Assembly (NCBI RefSeq): GCF_025464955.1
Contig: NZ_JAODNM010000063.1
Span: forward strand, 1-32,244
DNA from: Amycolatopsis sp.
Lineage (GTDB): Bacteria; Actinomycetota; Actinomycetes; Mycobacteriales; Pseudonocardiaceae
Length of the DNA stretch: 32,244 bases
Direction of reading: 5' to 3'
This document shows, one piece after another, positions 15,019 through 23,625 of this stretch. Both the position numbers and the translations under genes were made by a program. The notes below the pieces were generated by a model that did no database searches, had not been told where the DNA came from, and was given only the letters and a program-made list of their open reading frames with translations. Numbering within the stretch: the first letter of the stretch is position 1; each line of letters starts with the position of its first letter.

Positions 15019-15909
15019 ATGACCGAAACGACAACGAAGTCCACGGTCGCCCGGACCGAGGACCCGCCGGTGTGGGTGGCGCTGGGCGCGCTCGAGCACC
15101 GCGTGCACTACGTCGATGTAGGCCCGTGGCGTACCCGTGTGTTCGAGGCCGGCGCGGGTGAGACGCTCGTGCTCATGCCCGGCACCGGCGGGCATCTGGA
15201 GGCCTACGCCCACAACATCGCCGCCTTCGCCGAGCACTTCCGGGTACTGGCCTACGACTATCCCGGCCATGGCTATACCACCCACGCCACGTCCGACTTG
15301 GAGCTCGACACCTATGTCGAGCACCTGACCGGGCTGCTCGACGCGTTCGGTGTGACCAAGGCGCACTTCAACGGGGAGTCACTGGGTGGGTGGGTGGCGG
15401 TGAAGTTCGCCGCCGCGCATCCCGAGCGGGTCGGGAAGATGGTGCTCAACACCCCGGGCGGCACGATGGCGCGCCCCGAGGTGATGGACAAGATCCGCGG
15501 CCTGTCGCAGGCGGCCGCCGACGACCCGTCGGAGGAGCGGATCCGGACCCGGCTCGAGTGGCTCATGGCCGACCCCGCGGTGGTCACCGACGAGCTCGTC
15601 GCGATTCGCCGGGCCATCTACGCCCGGCCCGGATTCGCCGAGTCGATGCGTCACATCCTCTGCCTGCAGGACGCGGATGTCCGACGGCGCAACATGATCA
15701 CCGATGCCGACCTGTCCGCGGTGCCCGGCCCCACGCTCGTGATCTGGACCAGCGACGACCCGTCCGGGCCCGCGGGCGCCGGGCTGGACATGGCCGAGAA
15801 GATCACCGGCGGCCGGTTCCAGCTGATCACCGATGCCGGGCACTGGCCTCAGTGGGAGCAGCGCGAAATCTACAACCGCAGTGTCGTCAACTTTCTCAAC
15901 GAAGAGTAA
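15019..15909 (+). CDS. Alpha/beta hydrolase, probable meta-cleavage product C-C hydrolase
   Basis: A 296-residue alpha/beta-fold hydrolase of the MhpC/BphD-like group. The nucleophile elbow is FNGESLGG (Ser121), the acid is Asp246 or Asp247 in WTSDDPSG, and the base is His275 in DAGHWPQWE; LVLMPGTGGH at about 50-59 forms the oxyanion hole. The GHWPQWE block is typical of C-C bond hydrolases that split 2-hydroxy-6-oxo-dienoates after extradiol cleavage. The ATG at 15019 has GCGGAG upstream; an ATG five codons earlier (15004) is an alternative. Its place in the operon with an extradiol dioxygenase (18930) supports this role. A haloperoxidase-like or ester-hydrolysing function is the alternative. 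Confidence 0.85.
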   Translation: MTETTTKSTVARTEDPPVWVALGALEHRVHYVDVGPWRTRVFEAGAGETLVLMPGTGGHLEAYAHNIAAFAEHFRVLAYDYPGHGYTTHATSDLELDTYVEHLTGLLDAFGVTKAHFNGESLGGWVAVKFAAAHPERVGKMVLNTPGGTMARPEVMDKIRGLSQAAADDPSEERIRTRLEWLMADPAVVTDELVAIRRAIYARPGFAESMRHILCLQDADVRRRNMITDADLSAVPGPTLVIWTSDDPSGPAGAGLDMAEKITGGRFQLITDAGHWPQWEQREIYNRSVVNFLNEE

Positions 15910-15922
15910 AGGAGCGATCGTC

Positions 15923-17566
15923 ATGGGCAATCCCGAGGTTCGGGCGCCTGAATCAGCAGCCGGTGTGCACTGGGACATCGACGTGGACATCGTCGTCGTC
16001 GGTGGCGCGCTCGCCGGGTTCACCACGGCGTTGCACGCGCACGAACTGGGCGCGAGCGTCGTCGTGCTGGAGAAGGCGGAGCGGGTGGGAGGCACGGCCC
16101 GCAAGGCCGTTGCCGGGATGTGGGTGCCGAACAACCGGTTCATGCAGGAGGCCGGGACCACCGACCGCAAAGAGGACGCGCTGGCGTATCTCGCCCGGAT
16201 GGCGCGACCGCTGCTGTTCGACCCCAGCGATCAGTACCTCGGCTTGACGCGCTGGGAGTTCGAACTCTTCGACGCGCTCTACGACAACGCCGACACCGCG
16301 TTCCGCGCGCTGGAGGCGCTGGGCGCCGAGTTGGAGCAGGACGCCGAGTTCCCCGACTACCACATGCATCTGCCCGAGATCACCGCGCCGCGAGGCCGGG
16401 AGTTGTTCCCGCACAACCCCGACGGCACGCGCGGTGACGGCGAATCGTTCATCGCCGCGCTGGCCGAGCTCGTGGCGCAGCGGCAGATTCCGGTCCACGT
16501 CGACCACCGCGTCGCGGGCGTGATCGTCGACGAGACCGGCCGGGTCGTCGGCGTGCGCGTGGAGACCCCGGACGGGGAGATCGCTGCGCGGGGCCGCAAG
16601 GCCGTCGTCTTCTGCTCGGGCGGTTTCACCCACAACGAGGAGATGCGCCGTTACTACCTGGGCGGCCGGGTCGTCGGCGGCTGCGCCGCGTTGAGCAACG
16701 AGGGCGACTTCCACCGGATCGCACAGCGCTTGGGGATCCCGCTCGTACACATGGACGCCGCTTACCTGGCACCGCTGGTCCTCGAGAAGATGCTCCACCG
16801 CGACCCGACCATGATGGGCGTGTTCGCCGTCCCCGGCGACAGCCTGCTCATCGTCAACTCGGCCGGGCGGCGCACGGTCAACGAGAAGGCGCCGTACCAG
16901 GACCGCACGATCCAGATGTTGTCGTGGAACCCGCATGACGCCGAGCACCCGAACTTCCTCATGTTCCCGGTGTGGGACCAGCGCGCGGCGGACCGCTTTC
17001 CGGGCGGGTTCCTTGGCGCGTTCATTCCGGACTCCACATCGGACGCTTCGCACGTCGTTTCGGGCGACACACTGGAAGAACTCGCGGTGGCGCTCGACGA
17101 GCGGCTGGTCAAGCTCGGTGCCGGCGCCCGCAACATGCGCCTGTCGAAGGACTTCGCCGCGTCGCTGCGCGGCACGGTCGAGCGGTTCAACGGGTTTGCG
17201 CGCGGCGGCGTCGACGAGGATTTCCGGCGCGGCGAGACGCCGATCGAGATCACCTTCCACGGGCCGGTGGCCGACGACAACCACAGCCCGAACGGGCTGA
17301 TGTTCCCGTTGGCGGACAAGGGTCCCTACTACGCGACGATCCTGGCGCCCGGCACCCTCGACACCAAGGGCGGGCCGCGCGTGAACACCGCGGGCCAGGT
17401 GCTCGGCGCCGACGAGCAGCCGGTGCCGGGGCTGTACGCGGTGGGCAATGCCAGCGCGGCGCCCACCGGCCAGGGTTATATCTCCGGTGGGATGACCTTC
17501 GGCCCGATCATCACCTTCAGCTACCTGGCCGCGCACGCTGCCGTCCAGGATTCGAAGACCGGCTGA
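15923..17566 (+). CDS. KstD-like FAD-binding dehydrogenase
   Basis: A 547-residue flavoprotein of the fumarate reductase/3-ketosteroid delta-1-dehydrogenase superfamily. The N-terminal FAD site reads VDIVVVGGALAG (22-32; the middle glycine of GxGxxG is Ala29) followed by LEKAERVGGTARKA. The C-terminal blocks PYYATILAPGTLDTKGG and GLYAVGNASAAPTGQGYISG correspond closely to KstD-type enzymes, which desaturate a carbonyl-bearing ring next to the keto group. An AAAGGAG site lies 8 bases before the ATG. Short spacing places it in the ten-gene operon. By analogy it could aromatise or desaturate an alicyclic ketone so that the HpaB/HpaC pair can hydroxylate it; fumarate-reductase-like activity on another enone is equally possible. 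Confidence 0.87.
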   Translation: MGNPEVRAPESAAGVHWDIDVDIVVVGGALAGFTTALHAHELGASVVVLEKAERVGGTARKAVAGMWVPNNRFMQEAGTTDRKEDALAYLARMARPLLFDPSDQYLGLTRWEFELFDALYDNADTAFRALEALGAELEQDAEFPDYHMHLPEITAPRGRELFPHNPDGTRGDGESFIAALAELVAQRQIPVHVDHRVAGVIVDETGRVVGVRVETPDGEIAARGRKAVVFCSGGFTHNEEMRRYYLGGRVVGGCAALSNEGDFHRIAQRLGIPLVHMDAAYLAPLVLEKMLHRDPTMMGVFAVPGDSLLIVNSAGRRTVNEKAPYQDRTIQMLSWNPHDAEHPNFLMFPVWDQRAADRFPGGFLGAFIPDSTSDASHVVSGDTLEELAVALDERLVKLGAGARNMRLSKDFAASLRGTVERFNGFARGGVDEDFRRGETPIEITFHGPVADDNHSPNGLMFPLADKGPYYATILAPGTLDTKGGPRVNTAGQVLGADEQPVPGLYAVGNASAAPTGQGYISGGMTFGPIITFSYLAAHAAVQDSKTG

Positions 17567-17607
17567 GGACCTTGGATCCGCAGCGTCGCGGAAGGAGAAG
17601 TTGAGCT

Positions 17608-18351
17608 ATGGCAACGGAACACGAGAACCGTGCGGTCGCCGTCGTCGCCGGTGGTTCCACCGGGATCGGGGCGTCGGTCGCGCGGCGGCTGGACCAGGAG
17701 GGGTATCGGGTCGTCGTCGTCAGCTCGAAGAGCGTGGACGAGGGAGAGTCGGTCGCCGCGGAGCTCGACGGCGGCTGGTTCCTGCAAGCCGATCTGGGGG
17801 AGCCGGGAGCGGCCACCGAGGTGGTGGCGCGGGTCGAAGCCGAGCACGGCCGGCTGGACACGGTGGTCTACGCGGCCGGGAAGACCGCGCGGATCGCGCA
17901 CCCCGACATCCACGCCGTCACCGACGAGGTCTGGGACGGCATCCTCAAGCTCAACGTGCTCGGGCCGTGGCATTTCGTTCAAGCCGCCGAACCGTTGCTG
18001 CGCAAGAGCCCGAACGGCAACATCGTGGTGGTCGGTGCCCTCGCCGGCGTCGACGTCGGCGGCAGCAGCATCCCTTACGCCGTCAGCAAAGCCGCCGTGC
18101 ACCACATGTGCAAGCTCCTCGGCGGCGCGCTGGGCCCGGAGATCCGGGTCAACGCCGTCGCCCCGGGCTTCATCGAGACCCGCTGGACCGAGGACTGGAC
18201 CGCGTTCCGCGAACAGATCTCGGACAAGGCCCCGTTGCGGCGCACCGGGCTTCCCGAAGAGGTCGCCGAGCTCGTGCTCGGCCTGATCCGCGCGACCTAC
18301 GTGACCGGGCAGACCGTCGTCGTCGACGGCGGCCTGTCCCTGCTTCCCTAG
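17608..18351 (+). CDS. Short-chain dehydrogenase/reductase lacking the usual catalytic serine
   Basis: A 247-residue classical-type SDR. The cofactor motif is AGGSTGIG (14-21), the NAG-like segment is YAAGK (88-92), the structural Asn is Asn116 in KLNVLG, and the YxxxK pair is Tyr157/Lys161. Aligned with FabG-type enzymes, the catalytic Ser that lies 13 residues before the Tyr is replaced by Ala144 (VVVGALAGV). Ser153/Ser154 are too near the Tyr to align with it. The C terminus ends with the standard YVTGQTVVVDGG. AAGGAG precedes the ATG at 17608. In the operon it would interconvert an alcohol and a ketone, perhaps feeding or draining the KstD-like step, but the missing serine makes normal activity uncertain. 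Confidence 0.88.
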   Translation: MATEHENRAVAVVAGGSTGIGASVARRLDQEGYRVVVVSSKSVDEGESVAAELDGGWFLQADLGEPGAATEVVARVEAEHGRLDTVVYAAGKTARIAHPDIHAVTDEVWDGILKLNVLGPWHFVQAAEPLLRKSPNGNIVVVGALAGVDVGGSSIPYAVSKAAVHHMCKLLGGALGPEIRVNAVAPGFIETRWTEDWTAFREQISDKAPLRRTGLPEEVAELVLGLIRATYVTGQTVVVDGGLSLLP

Positions 18352-18368
18352 TTACCCTCAGGAGCACC

Positions 18369-18899
18369 ATGTCCGAGAACATCCCGCTGTCCGAGCGTCC
18401 GATCGCGGTCGCGCCCTCGGTGCAGCGTTTCCGCCGCCTCGTGACCGGCCTCGACGACGATGGCCGCTCGACCGTCGTATCGGACGAGACCTGTGCGCAC
18501 GTGCAGGTCATCGCCGACACCCCGACGTTCGCGATGACCGACTTCTGGCGTCACGAGAAGGTGCCTGTCGAGAACGCCGGGGCCTTCGACGACGGACTCG
18601 GCGGCCCCGCCGAGATCTCGCCGCCCCCGTCCGGGTCGGTGTTCCGGATCGTGGAGTTTCCTCCGGATCGGGAGTGGGACGACGGCAGCGGCCTGCGCTC
18701 CCGCATGACCCACAGCACGGCGTCTCTCGACTACGCGCTCGTGCTGCGGGGCTCGATCTGGTCGGTGCTGGACGCCGACGAGCGGGAGCTGACCGCGGGG
18801 GACGTGCTGATCCAGCGCGGCACCAGCCACCTGTGGTCCAACCGCTCCGACGAGCCGTGCCTCGTCGCGTTCGTCCTGGTCGGCGGCACGGCCGTCTGA
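18369..18899 (+). CDS. Cupin-domain protein
   Basis: A 176-residue single-cupin protein. The barrel is in the C-terminal half: MTHSTASLDYALVLRGS (113-129, with His115 and an acidic residue near the metal position), LTAGDVLIQRGTSHLW (141-156, with His154) and a closing strand LVAFVLVGG. The N-terminal 90 residues hold VVSDETCAHVQVI and a FRIVEFPPD strand. This is a small family often found in aromatic catabolic clusters; members may be metal-dependent isomerases, dioxygenases or binding proteins, and the sequence does not tell which. CAGGAG precedes the ATG, 17 bp after the SDR stop. I infer participation in the pathway only from the operon. Confidence 0.82.
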   Translation: MSENIPLSERPIAVAPSVQRFRRLVTGLDDDGRSTVVSDETCAHVQVIADTPTFAMTDFWRHEKVPVENAGAFDDGLGGPAEISPPPSGSVFRIVEFPPDREWDDGSGLRSRMTHSTASLDYALVLRGSIWSVLDADERELTAGDVLIQRGTSHLWSNRSDEPCLVAFVLVGGTAV

Positions 18900-18929
18900 G
18901 CACGAGCAACGCTCCGGAAAGGACACCAG

Positions 18930-19880
18930 ATGGCCACCGTCGTCGGCTGTGAGAACCTGTCGCATTCGCCGTTCTGGAACATCGCCCCGGCCGGCACGCC
19001 CGAGGAGCCGGGCGGGCATTTCACCGAATCGGTCGACCGGCTCCGCGTGGCGGCGGCCGCGCTCGCGCCCGACGTCGTCGTCGTCTTCGGGCCCGACCAC
19101 GCGCGCAACCTCTTCTACGACTGCATGCCGCCTTTCTGCATCGGGATCGGGGGCGTCCACGGGATAGGCGATTACCGGACACCGCAGGGTGATCTGCCGC
19201 AGGCGGGTCCGCTCGCCCGGGAAATCTTCGAGGGGGTGACCGCGCGGGGTTTCGATCCGGCGGTCTCCCTTGACCTGGGCATCGACCACGGGCTGACCCA
19301 GGTCTACGCGAAGCTGTTCCCGGCACTGGACGTCCCGATCGTGCCGATCATCGTCAACTCGGGCTGCCCGCCGCTGCCGAGCTTCCGGCGTTGCTTCGAC
19401 TTCGGGCACGCCGTCGGGCAAGCGATCCGTGGTGCCGCTACCGCGGCCCGCGTGCTCGTCGTCGGGTCCGGGGGACTGTCGCACTGGCCGGCCTCGATCT
19501 CCGCGGAGGACCCCTCGATCACCCCCGAGTGGCGTGACTTCCTCATCCACGGCCGCTCCCGGGTGGCCGAGCTGGAACCGATCCGGGAAGCGCGGGCCCG
19601 GGCGCTCGCCGCAGGTGAGTCGACAGGCCAGGTCAACGCGGCGTGGGACCGGGCGCTGCTCGACCGGATTTCCCTTGACCCGGCCGTGCTCGGCCGGCTC
19701 GACGCGGAAGACGTCGAAGGCCTTGCCGGGCCAGGGGCTTTGGAAGTACGGACCTGGGCGGCCGCGACCGCGGCGTGGGGCGGCTCACTGGAGTGGACGG
19801 CCTACGAGCCCGTTCCGGACTGGATCACCGGCATGGGGATGGCTTCGAGCAGCAACGACGCTGAAATGAGCAGCACATGA
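18930..19880 (+). CDS. Class III extradiol ring-cleavage dioxygenase (MhpB type)
   Basis: A 316-residue Fe(II)-dependent extradiol dioxygenase of the LigB superfamily, close in pattern to MhpB (2,3-dihydroxyphenylpropionate 1,2-dioxygenase). Iron ligands probably include His12 (LSHSPFWN) and His57 (FGPDHARN, followed by LFYDCMPPFCIG). The acid/base histidines known in E. coli MhpB as His115 and His179 match His120 (GIDHGLTQ) and His185 (GGLSHWP). VNSGCPPLPSFRR (142-154) is also family-typical. It would cleave the catechol formed by the HpaB/HpaC pair next to one hydroxyl, giving a substrate for the alpha/beta hydrolase at 15019. Its stop overlaps the start of the molybdenum-hydroxylase large subunit (ATGA). 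Confidence 0.93.
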   Translation: MATVVGCENLSHSPFWNIAPAGTPEEPGGHFTESVDRLRVAAAALAPDVVVVFGPDHARNLFYDCMPPFCIGIGGVHGIGDYRTPQGDLPQAGPLAREIFEGVTARGFDPAVSLDLGIDHGLTQVYAKLFPALDVPIVPIIVNSGCPPLPSFRRCFDFGHAVGQAIRGAATAARVLVVGSGGLSHWPASISAEDPSITPEWRDFLIHGRSRVAELEPIREARARALAAGESTGQVNAAWDRALLDRISLDPAVLGRLDAEDVEGLAGPGALEVRTWAAATAAWGGSLEWTAYEPVPDWITGMGMASSSNDAEMSST

Positions 19881-22264
19881 CCCTTACCCAACCTGACTCC
19901 GCCACCACCGCCGGATCACTCGTCGGCCGCTCGGTACGCCGCAAGGACGGCGACCTCGTCCTCACCGGGAAGGGTGGCTACCTCGACGACATCGAGTTCC
20001 CCGGCGGGGTACTGCACGCCGCGTTGTTGCGCAGCCCGCACCCCGCGGCACGGATTCTGCGCGTGGACACCACTGCCGCGGTGGCGCGCCCGGGCGTCCG
20101 GGTGGTGCTGACCGGCGCAGAGGCAGCGAAGGTTACCGAACCCCTCCCGCATTTCTACAACCCGGCCATGGTCGGCGGCGCCACCACCGACTTCCACCCG
20201 CTCGCCGTGGACGTCGTGCACTACGTGGGCGAACCGGTCGCGGCCGTCGTCGCCGGCAGCCTGCAGGAGGCCCAGGCGGCGGTGCGGGACATCGTCGTCG
20301 ACTACGAGCTGCTGCCGTTCGTGCTGGACACCGACGCGGCGATGGCGCCGGATGCCCCGGTGGTCTTCGACGGCTGGGCGGACAACGCGGTCTGCCGCCT
20401 GCCCTTTGCCGAAGGCGATGCCACGGCGAAGCTGGCAGCGGCTCCACACACGCTCTCGGGCGAGATCTTCATCCAGCGCTACCAGACGACCCCGATGGAG
20501 ACGCGCGGGTACGTGGCGACGTGGTCGGCCGACCGTCGCCTCACCTTGTACGCCTCCACGCAGAACCCGCATCCGCTGCGGTCGCACCTCGCGCAGGTGC
20601 TCGGCATGGCCGAGAGCGACGTGCAGGTGGTGGCCCCGCGCCTCGGCGGCGGGTTCGGCCACAAGTTCCACAGCTACCCCGAGGAATCGCTGCTCGCGTT
20701 GCTTGCTCGCCAAGCCGGAGCGCCGGTGAAGTGGCTGGAGAGCCGCGAGGAGTCGCTGCTGGTCGGCGCTCGGGAGTACGTGCACCGCTTCGAGGTCGGC
20801 TTCGACGACACCGGCAGGATTCTTGCCCTCAAGGACCGGATCCGGGCCAACGTCGGCGCGCTGGGCCCCAGCGGCGGCTGGGCGCAGGCGTTCGTCGCCG
20901 GGCTCACCTTGCCCGGCCCATACAAGATCGACGACTACGACGTCGAGATGGTGCCGGTGGCCACCCACAAGGCGCCGTGGAACGGCGCACGCGGCTACGG
21001 CAAGGAGTCGGCGGCGCTGCTGCTGGAACGGGTCGTCGACCTGGTCGCGCAGCGCCTGGACCTCGACCCGGCCGAGGTGCGGCGGCGCAACCTCATCCCC
21101 GTCGCGGAGATGCCGTACTGGACGGCTACCAAGCACATCGACGGCGGCGACTACCACGCCGCGCTCGACCAGGTCCTCCAGGCTGCCGACTATCCGGCCC
21201 TTCGCGCCCGTCGCACGTCCGCGCGTTCCGAGGGGCAGCTGTTCGGCATCGGGATCTCGTTCGAACTCGCCCCGGAGGGCGCCGACCTGGCGGGATCGCT
21301 GGTCCGTGGGCACGACACCGCCACCGTGCGGGTGGACCGGTCAGGCCGGGTCACCGTGCTCACCGGCGTCACCAGCCCGGGGAGTGGCAACGAGACGGGC
21401 ATCGCCCAGCTGGTGGCTGCCGAGCTGGGTGTCGGCGTGGACGACGTCCGCGTCAAACAAGGCGACACGGACCTGTGCCCCTACGGTTACGGCAACTTCA
21501 GCAGCCGGTCGCTGACCGTGGGCGGGGCCGCCGCCGTACTCGCCGCGCGCGACGTCCGCGCCACCTTGGCGCAGGCAGCCGCGTCATTGCTGAAAACCGA
21601 GGCGGCCTGCGACTTCGCCGACGGGCACGTCATCGACACCGGCACCGGCGAGCGGCTGCCGCTGCCGGTCGTGGTCAATGCCGTGATGACGTTGGGCGGC
21701 GCCGGACTGGGCATCACCCACAGCCGGCTGGAGTCGACGCGGACCTACACGCCGGAGAACATCCACCTCGTGCCCGACGCGCAGGGCCGCGTGTCCGTCT
21801 ATCCCTCCTACTCGCATTCGGCGCATGTCGTGTCGGCGGAGGTGGACCGCGAAACCGGGCAGGTGAAGCTGCTGTCCTTCGTCGGCCTGCACGACTGCGG
21901 CACGGTCGTGAACCCCATGCTCGTGCGCGGCCAGTTCCTCGGTGCGATCGCGATGGGGATCGGCGGCGCGCTGTGGGAGGAGTCGGTCTACGGCGCTGAC
22001 GGCAGGTTGCGCAGCGACACGCTCAAGCGCTACCTCCTGCCGCGCTCCACCGACCTTCCGTTCATCGAGACCGTGACCCGCGAGACCCCGTCGCCGTTCT
22101 CGATGTTCGGCGTGAAGGGAGCGGGGGAGAGCGGGGTGGGCGGCGCGCTCGCCGCGGTCGCTAACGCCGTCAACGACGCTCTGCTGCCGCTGGGTGTGTA
22201 CGTCCACCACATGCCGCTCAGCGCGCCGCGGTTGCTGAGCGCGATCAAGGGAGCGCGATCATGA
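19877..22264 (+). CDS. Xanthine-dehydrogenase-family molybdenum hydroxylase, large subunit
   Basis: A 795-residue molybdopterin-binding subunit (CoxL/XdhB-like). The Moco-binding blocks are LGGGFGHKFHSYPEE (256-270) and WNGARGYGKES (368-378), and the catalytic glutamate is Glu751 in GVKGAGESGVGG. The loop at 368-378 lacks the AYxCSFR motif of true CO dehydrogenase, so hydroxylation of an aldehyde, N-heterocycle or aromatic thioester with water as oxygen source is more likely. ATGA overlaps link it to the dioxygenase gene upstream and the FAD subunit downstream, giving an L-M-S gene order. No maturation factor (XdhC/CoxDEF-like, Moco genes) is seen in the window. The substrate is unknown; it may be the entry enzyme of the pathway. 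Confidence 0.93.
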   Translation: MTLTQPDSATTAGSLVGRSVRRKDGDLVLTGKGGYLDDIEFPGGVLHAALLRSPHPAARILRVDTTAAVARPGVRVVLTGAEAAKVTEPLPHFYNPAMVGGATTDFHPLAVDVVHYVGEPVAAVVAGSLQEAQAAVRDIVVDYELLPFVLDTDAAMAPDAPVVFDGWADNAVCRLPFAEGDATAKLAAAPHTLSGEIFIQRYQTTPMETRGYVATWSADRRLTLYASTQNPHPLRSHLAQVLGMAESDVQVVAPRLGGGFGHKFHSYPEESLLALLARQAGAPVKWLESREESLLVGAREYVHRFEVGFDDTGRILALKDRIRANVGALGPSGGWAQAFVAGLTLPGPYKIDDYDVEMVPVATHKAPWNGARGYGKESAALLLERVVDLVAQRLDLDPAEVRRRNLIPVAEMPYWTATKHIDGGDYHAALDQVLQAADYPALRARRTSARSEGQLFGIGISFELAPEGADLAGSLVRGHDTATVRVDRSGRVTVLTGVTSPGSGNETGIAQLVAAELGVGVDDVRVKQGDTDLCPYGYGNFSSRSLTVGGAAAVLAARDVRATLAQAAASLLKTEAACDFADGHVIDTGTGERLPLPVVVNAVMTLGGAGLGITHSRLESTRTYTPENIHLVPDAQGRVSVYPSYSHSAHVVSAEVDRETGQVKLLSFVGLHDCGTVVNPMLVRGQFLGAIAMGIGGALWEESVYGADGRLRSDTLKRYLLPRSTDLPFIETVTRETPSPFSMFGVKGAGESGVGGALAAVANAVNDALLPLGVYVHHMPLSAPRLLSAIKGARS

Positions 22265-23115
22265 TCCGGACCGCGTTGCGGCACCATGCCCCCACGGAGC
22301 TGGCCGAGGCTGTCGCGCTCCTCGACACCTACGCGGAGCGTGCGGCCGTGCTCGGCGGCGGCACCATGCTGGTACCGCGCCTGACCCGGGGTGACGTCGA
22401 CCTCGACCACGTGATCGACCTGCGCCGGCTCGGCTTCGGCGCCGCGACGGTCACGGCCGGCAGCGTGCACGTCGGCGCCCGGGTCACCTACGCCCACCTG
22501 CTTGCAGCGTCGGCCTTCCCTGGGGCGGCGCAGCTGCTGCAACGGGTGGCGGGCGGGATCACCGGTGGGCCGCAGATCCGTTGCCAGGGCACGATCTGCG
22601 GCTCCGCCGCCTACGCCAATCCGTCCACAGAGGTCCCCGCGGCGCTGGTCGCGCTGGACGCGACAATGCACCTGCATGGACCGGGCGGTCCCCGGAGCAT
22701 CCCGGCGGCCGCGTTCTTCCTCGACGCCTACAGCGTGGACCTGCGCCGCGGCGAGCTGCTGACCGGAGTCACGGTGGCGGCGCGGGCGGCCCGGCTTGGC
22801 TATTACAAGCTCAAACTCGCCGAAGGCAGCTGGCCGATCGCCACTGCCGCGGCCGTCCTGCCACCTGCTGGCGTCGGGTACACAGGCGCTGTGGTCACGC
22901 TCGGGGCGATCAGCACCAGGCCGATCCGGCTCGACTTGGCCCCGATGCTCGACGACTCCGGCCGGCTCCCGAGCGACGCCGACCTCGACGACTGGGTCGC
23001 CGAGCAGATCGGCGAACCCTGGGATGACGAGCTGGCCCCGGGCAGCTACCGCCGCATGGTCGCCGGCGTCGTGCTGCGCCGCGCCTTGCACCGAGCCCTT
23101 GAGGAGAACCGATGA
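22261..23115 (+). CDS. Molybdenum hydroxylase, FAD-binding medium subunit
   Basis: A 284-residue CoxM-type subunit that carries FAD and passes electrons from the iron-sulphur subunit to an acceptor. The FAD loops are AVLGGGTMLVPRLTRGDV (about residues 29-46) and GTICGSAAYANPSTEVPAAL (about 111-130), both diagnostic. The C-terminal region has the usual YYKLKLAEGSWPIATAAAV block. It is joined to the large and small subunits by ATGA overlaps on both sides. Residues for a 4Fe-4S cluster, as in 4-hydroxybenzoyl-CoA reductase, are not evident, which argues against that specific enzyme. Confidence 0.93.
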   Translation: MIRTALRHHAPTELAEAVALLDTYAERAAVLGGGTMLVPRLTRGDVDLDHVIDLRRLGFGAATVTAGSVHVGARVTYAHLLAASAFPGAAQLLQRVAGGITGGPQIRCQGTICGSAAYANPSTEVPAALVALDATMHLHGPGGPRSIPAAAFFLDAYSVDLRRGELLTGVTVAARAARLGYYKLKLAEGSWPIATAAAVLPPAGVGYTGAVVTLGAISTRPIRLDLAPMLDDSGRLPSDADLDDWVAEQIGEPWDDELAPGSYRRMVAGVVLRRALHRALEENR

Positions 23116-23621
23116 CCGAGCTGGCGAGCGAACCCGTCCCGGATCGTGAGGTGTCGATGACCGTGAACGGCCGGCCGTGCCGCGTCCGGTGCGAAGATCG
23201 GCACCTGCTTGTCGAGGTGCTCCGCGAACAGCTTCGGCTCAAGGGCACCCACGCCGGATGCCTGAACGGCGATTGCGGCTCCTGCACGGTGGAGCTCGAC
23301 GGGCAGCCCGTCAAGTCCTGTCTGGTGCTGGCGGCCGCGGCCGACGGCGCCGAGATCATCACTTTGGAGGGAGTCGCGCAGCGCCGTGAGCTGGACCCGG
23401 TGCAGCAGGCCTTCTGGGACAACGACGGCTTCCAGTGCGGCTTCTGCCTGCCAGGTCAGATTTTCGCCACGCGCTGGCTGCTGGCCCGCGACGCCGAGCC
23501 GGCCGACGCCGTCATCCGGGAGGCCCTGGCCGGCAACATCTGCCGCTGCACCGGCTACCAGAGCATCGTCGAGTCGGTGCGCGCCGCGGCGGCCGGCCTG
23601 CGCGGCGAGGCAAGCCGCTAG
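23112..23621 (+). CDS. Molybdenum hydroxylase, 2x[2Fe-2S] small subunit
   Basis: A 169-residue CoxS-type subunit with two [2Fe-2S] clusters. The ferredoxin-type cluster is held by Cys50, Cys55, Cys58 and Cys70 (HAGCLNGDCGSC...KSC). The second is held by Cys109, Cys112, Cys144 and Cys146 (QCGFCLPGQ and NICRCTGY). All eight cysteines are present, so the enzyme looks functional. It ends the ten-gene operon; its stop lies only 4 bp from the stop of the convergent GntR gene, with no hairpin terminator between them. Confidence 0.95.
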   Translation: MTELASEPVPDREVSMTVNGRPCRVRCEDRHLLVEVLREQLRLKGTHAGCLNGDCGSCTVELDGQPVKSCLVLAAAADGAEIITLEGVAQRRELDPVQQAFWDNDGFQCGFCLPGQIFATRWLLARDAEPADAVIREALAGNICRCTGYQSIVESVRAAAAGLRGEASR

Positions 23622-23625
23622 AGAG

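Noticed and set aside
15953..17536. A 527-codon open frame antisense to the KstD-like gene
   Set aside because: Its translation is rich in Arg, Val and Ala without any recognisable domain, as expected for the complement of a high-GC gene with strong third-position bias.
19877..23621. Aerobic CO dehydrogenase (coxMSL)
   Set aside because: The large subunit lacks the AYxCSFR active-site loop, the gene order is L-M-S, and no cox accessory genes are present.
19877..23621. 4-Hydroxybenzoyl-CoA reductase
   Set aside because: The medium subunit shows no extra cysteine loop for a 4Fe-4S cluster, and no CoA ligase or ferredoxin gene accompanies it.
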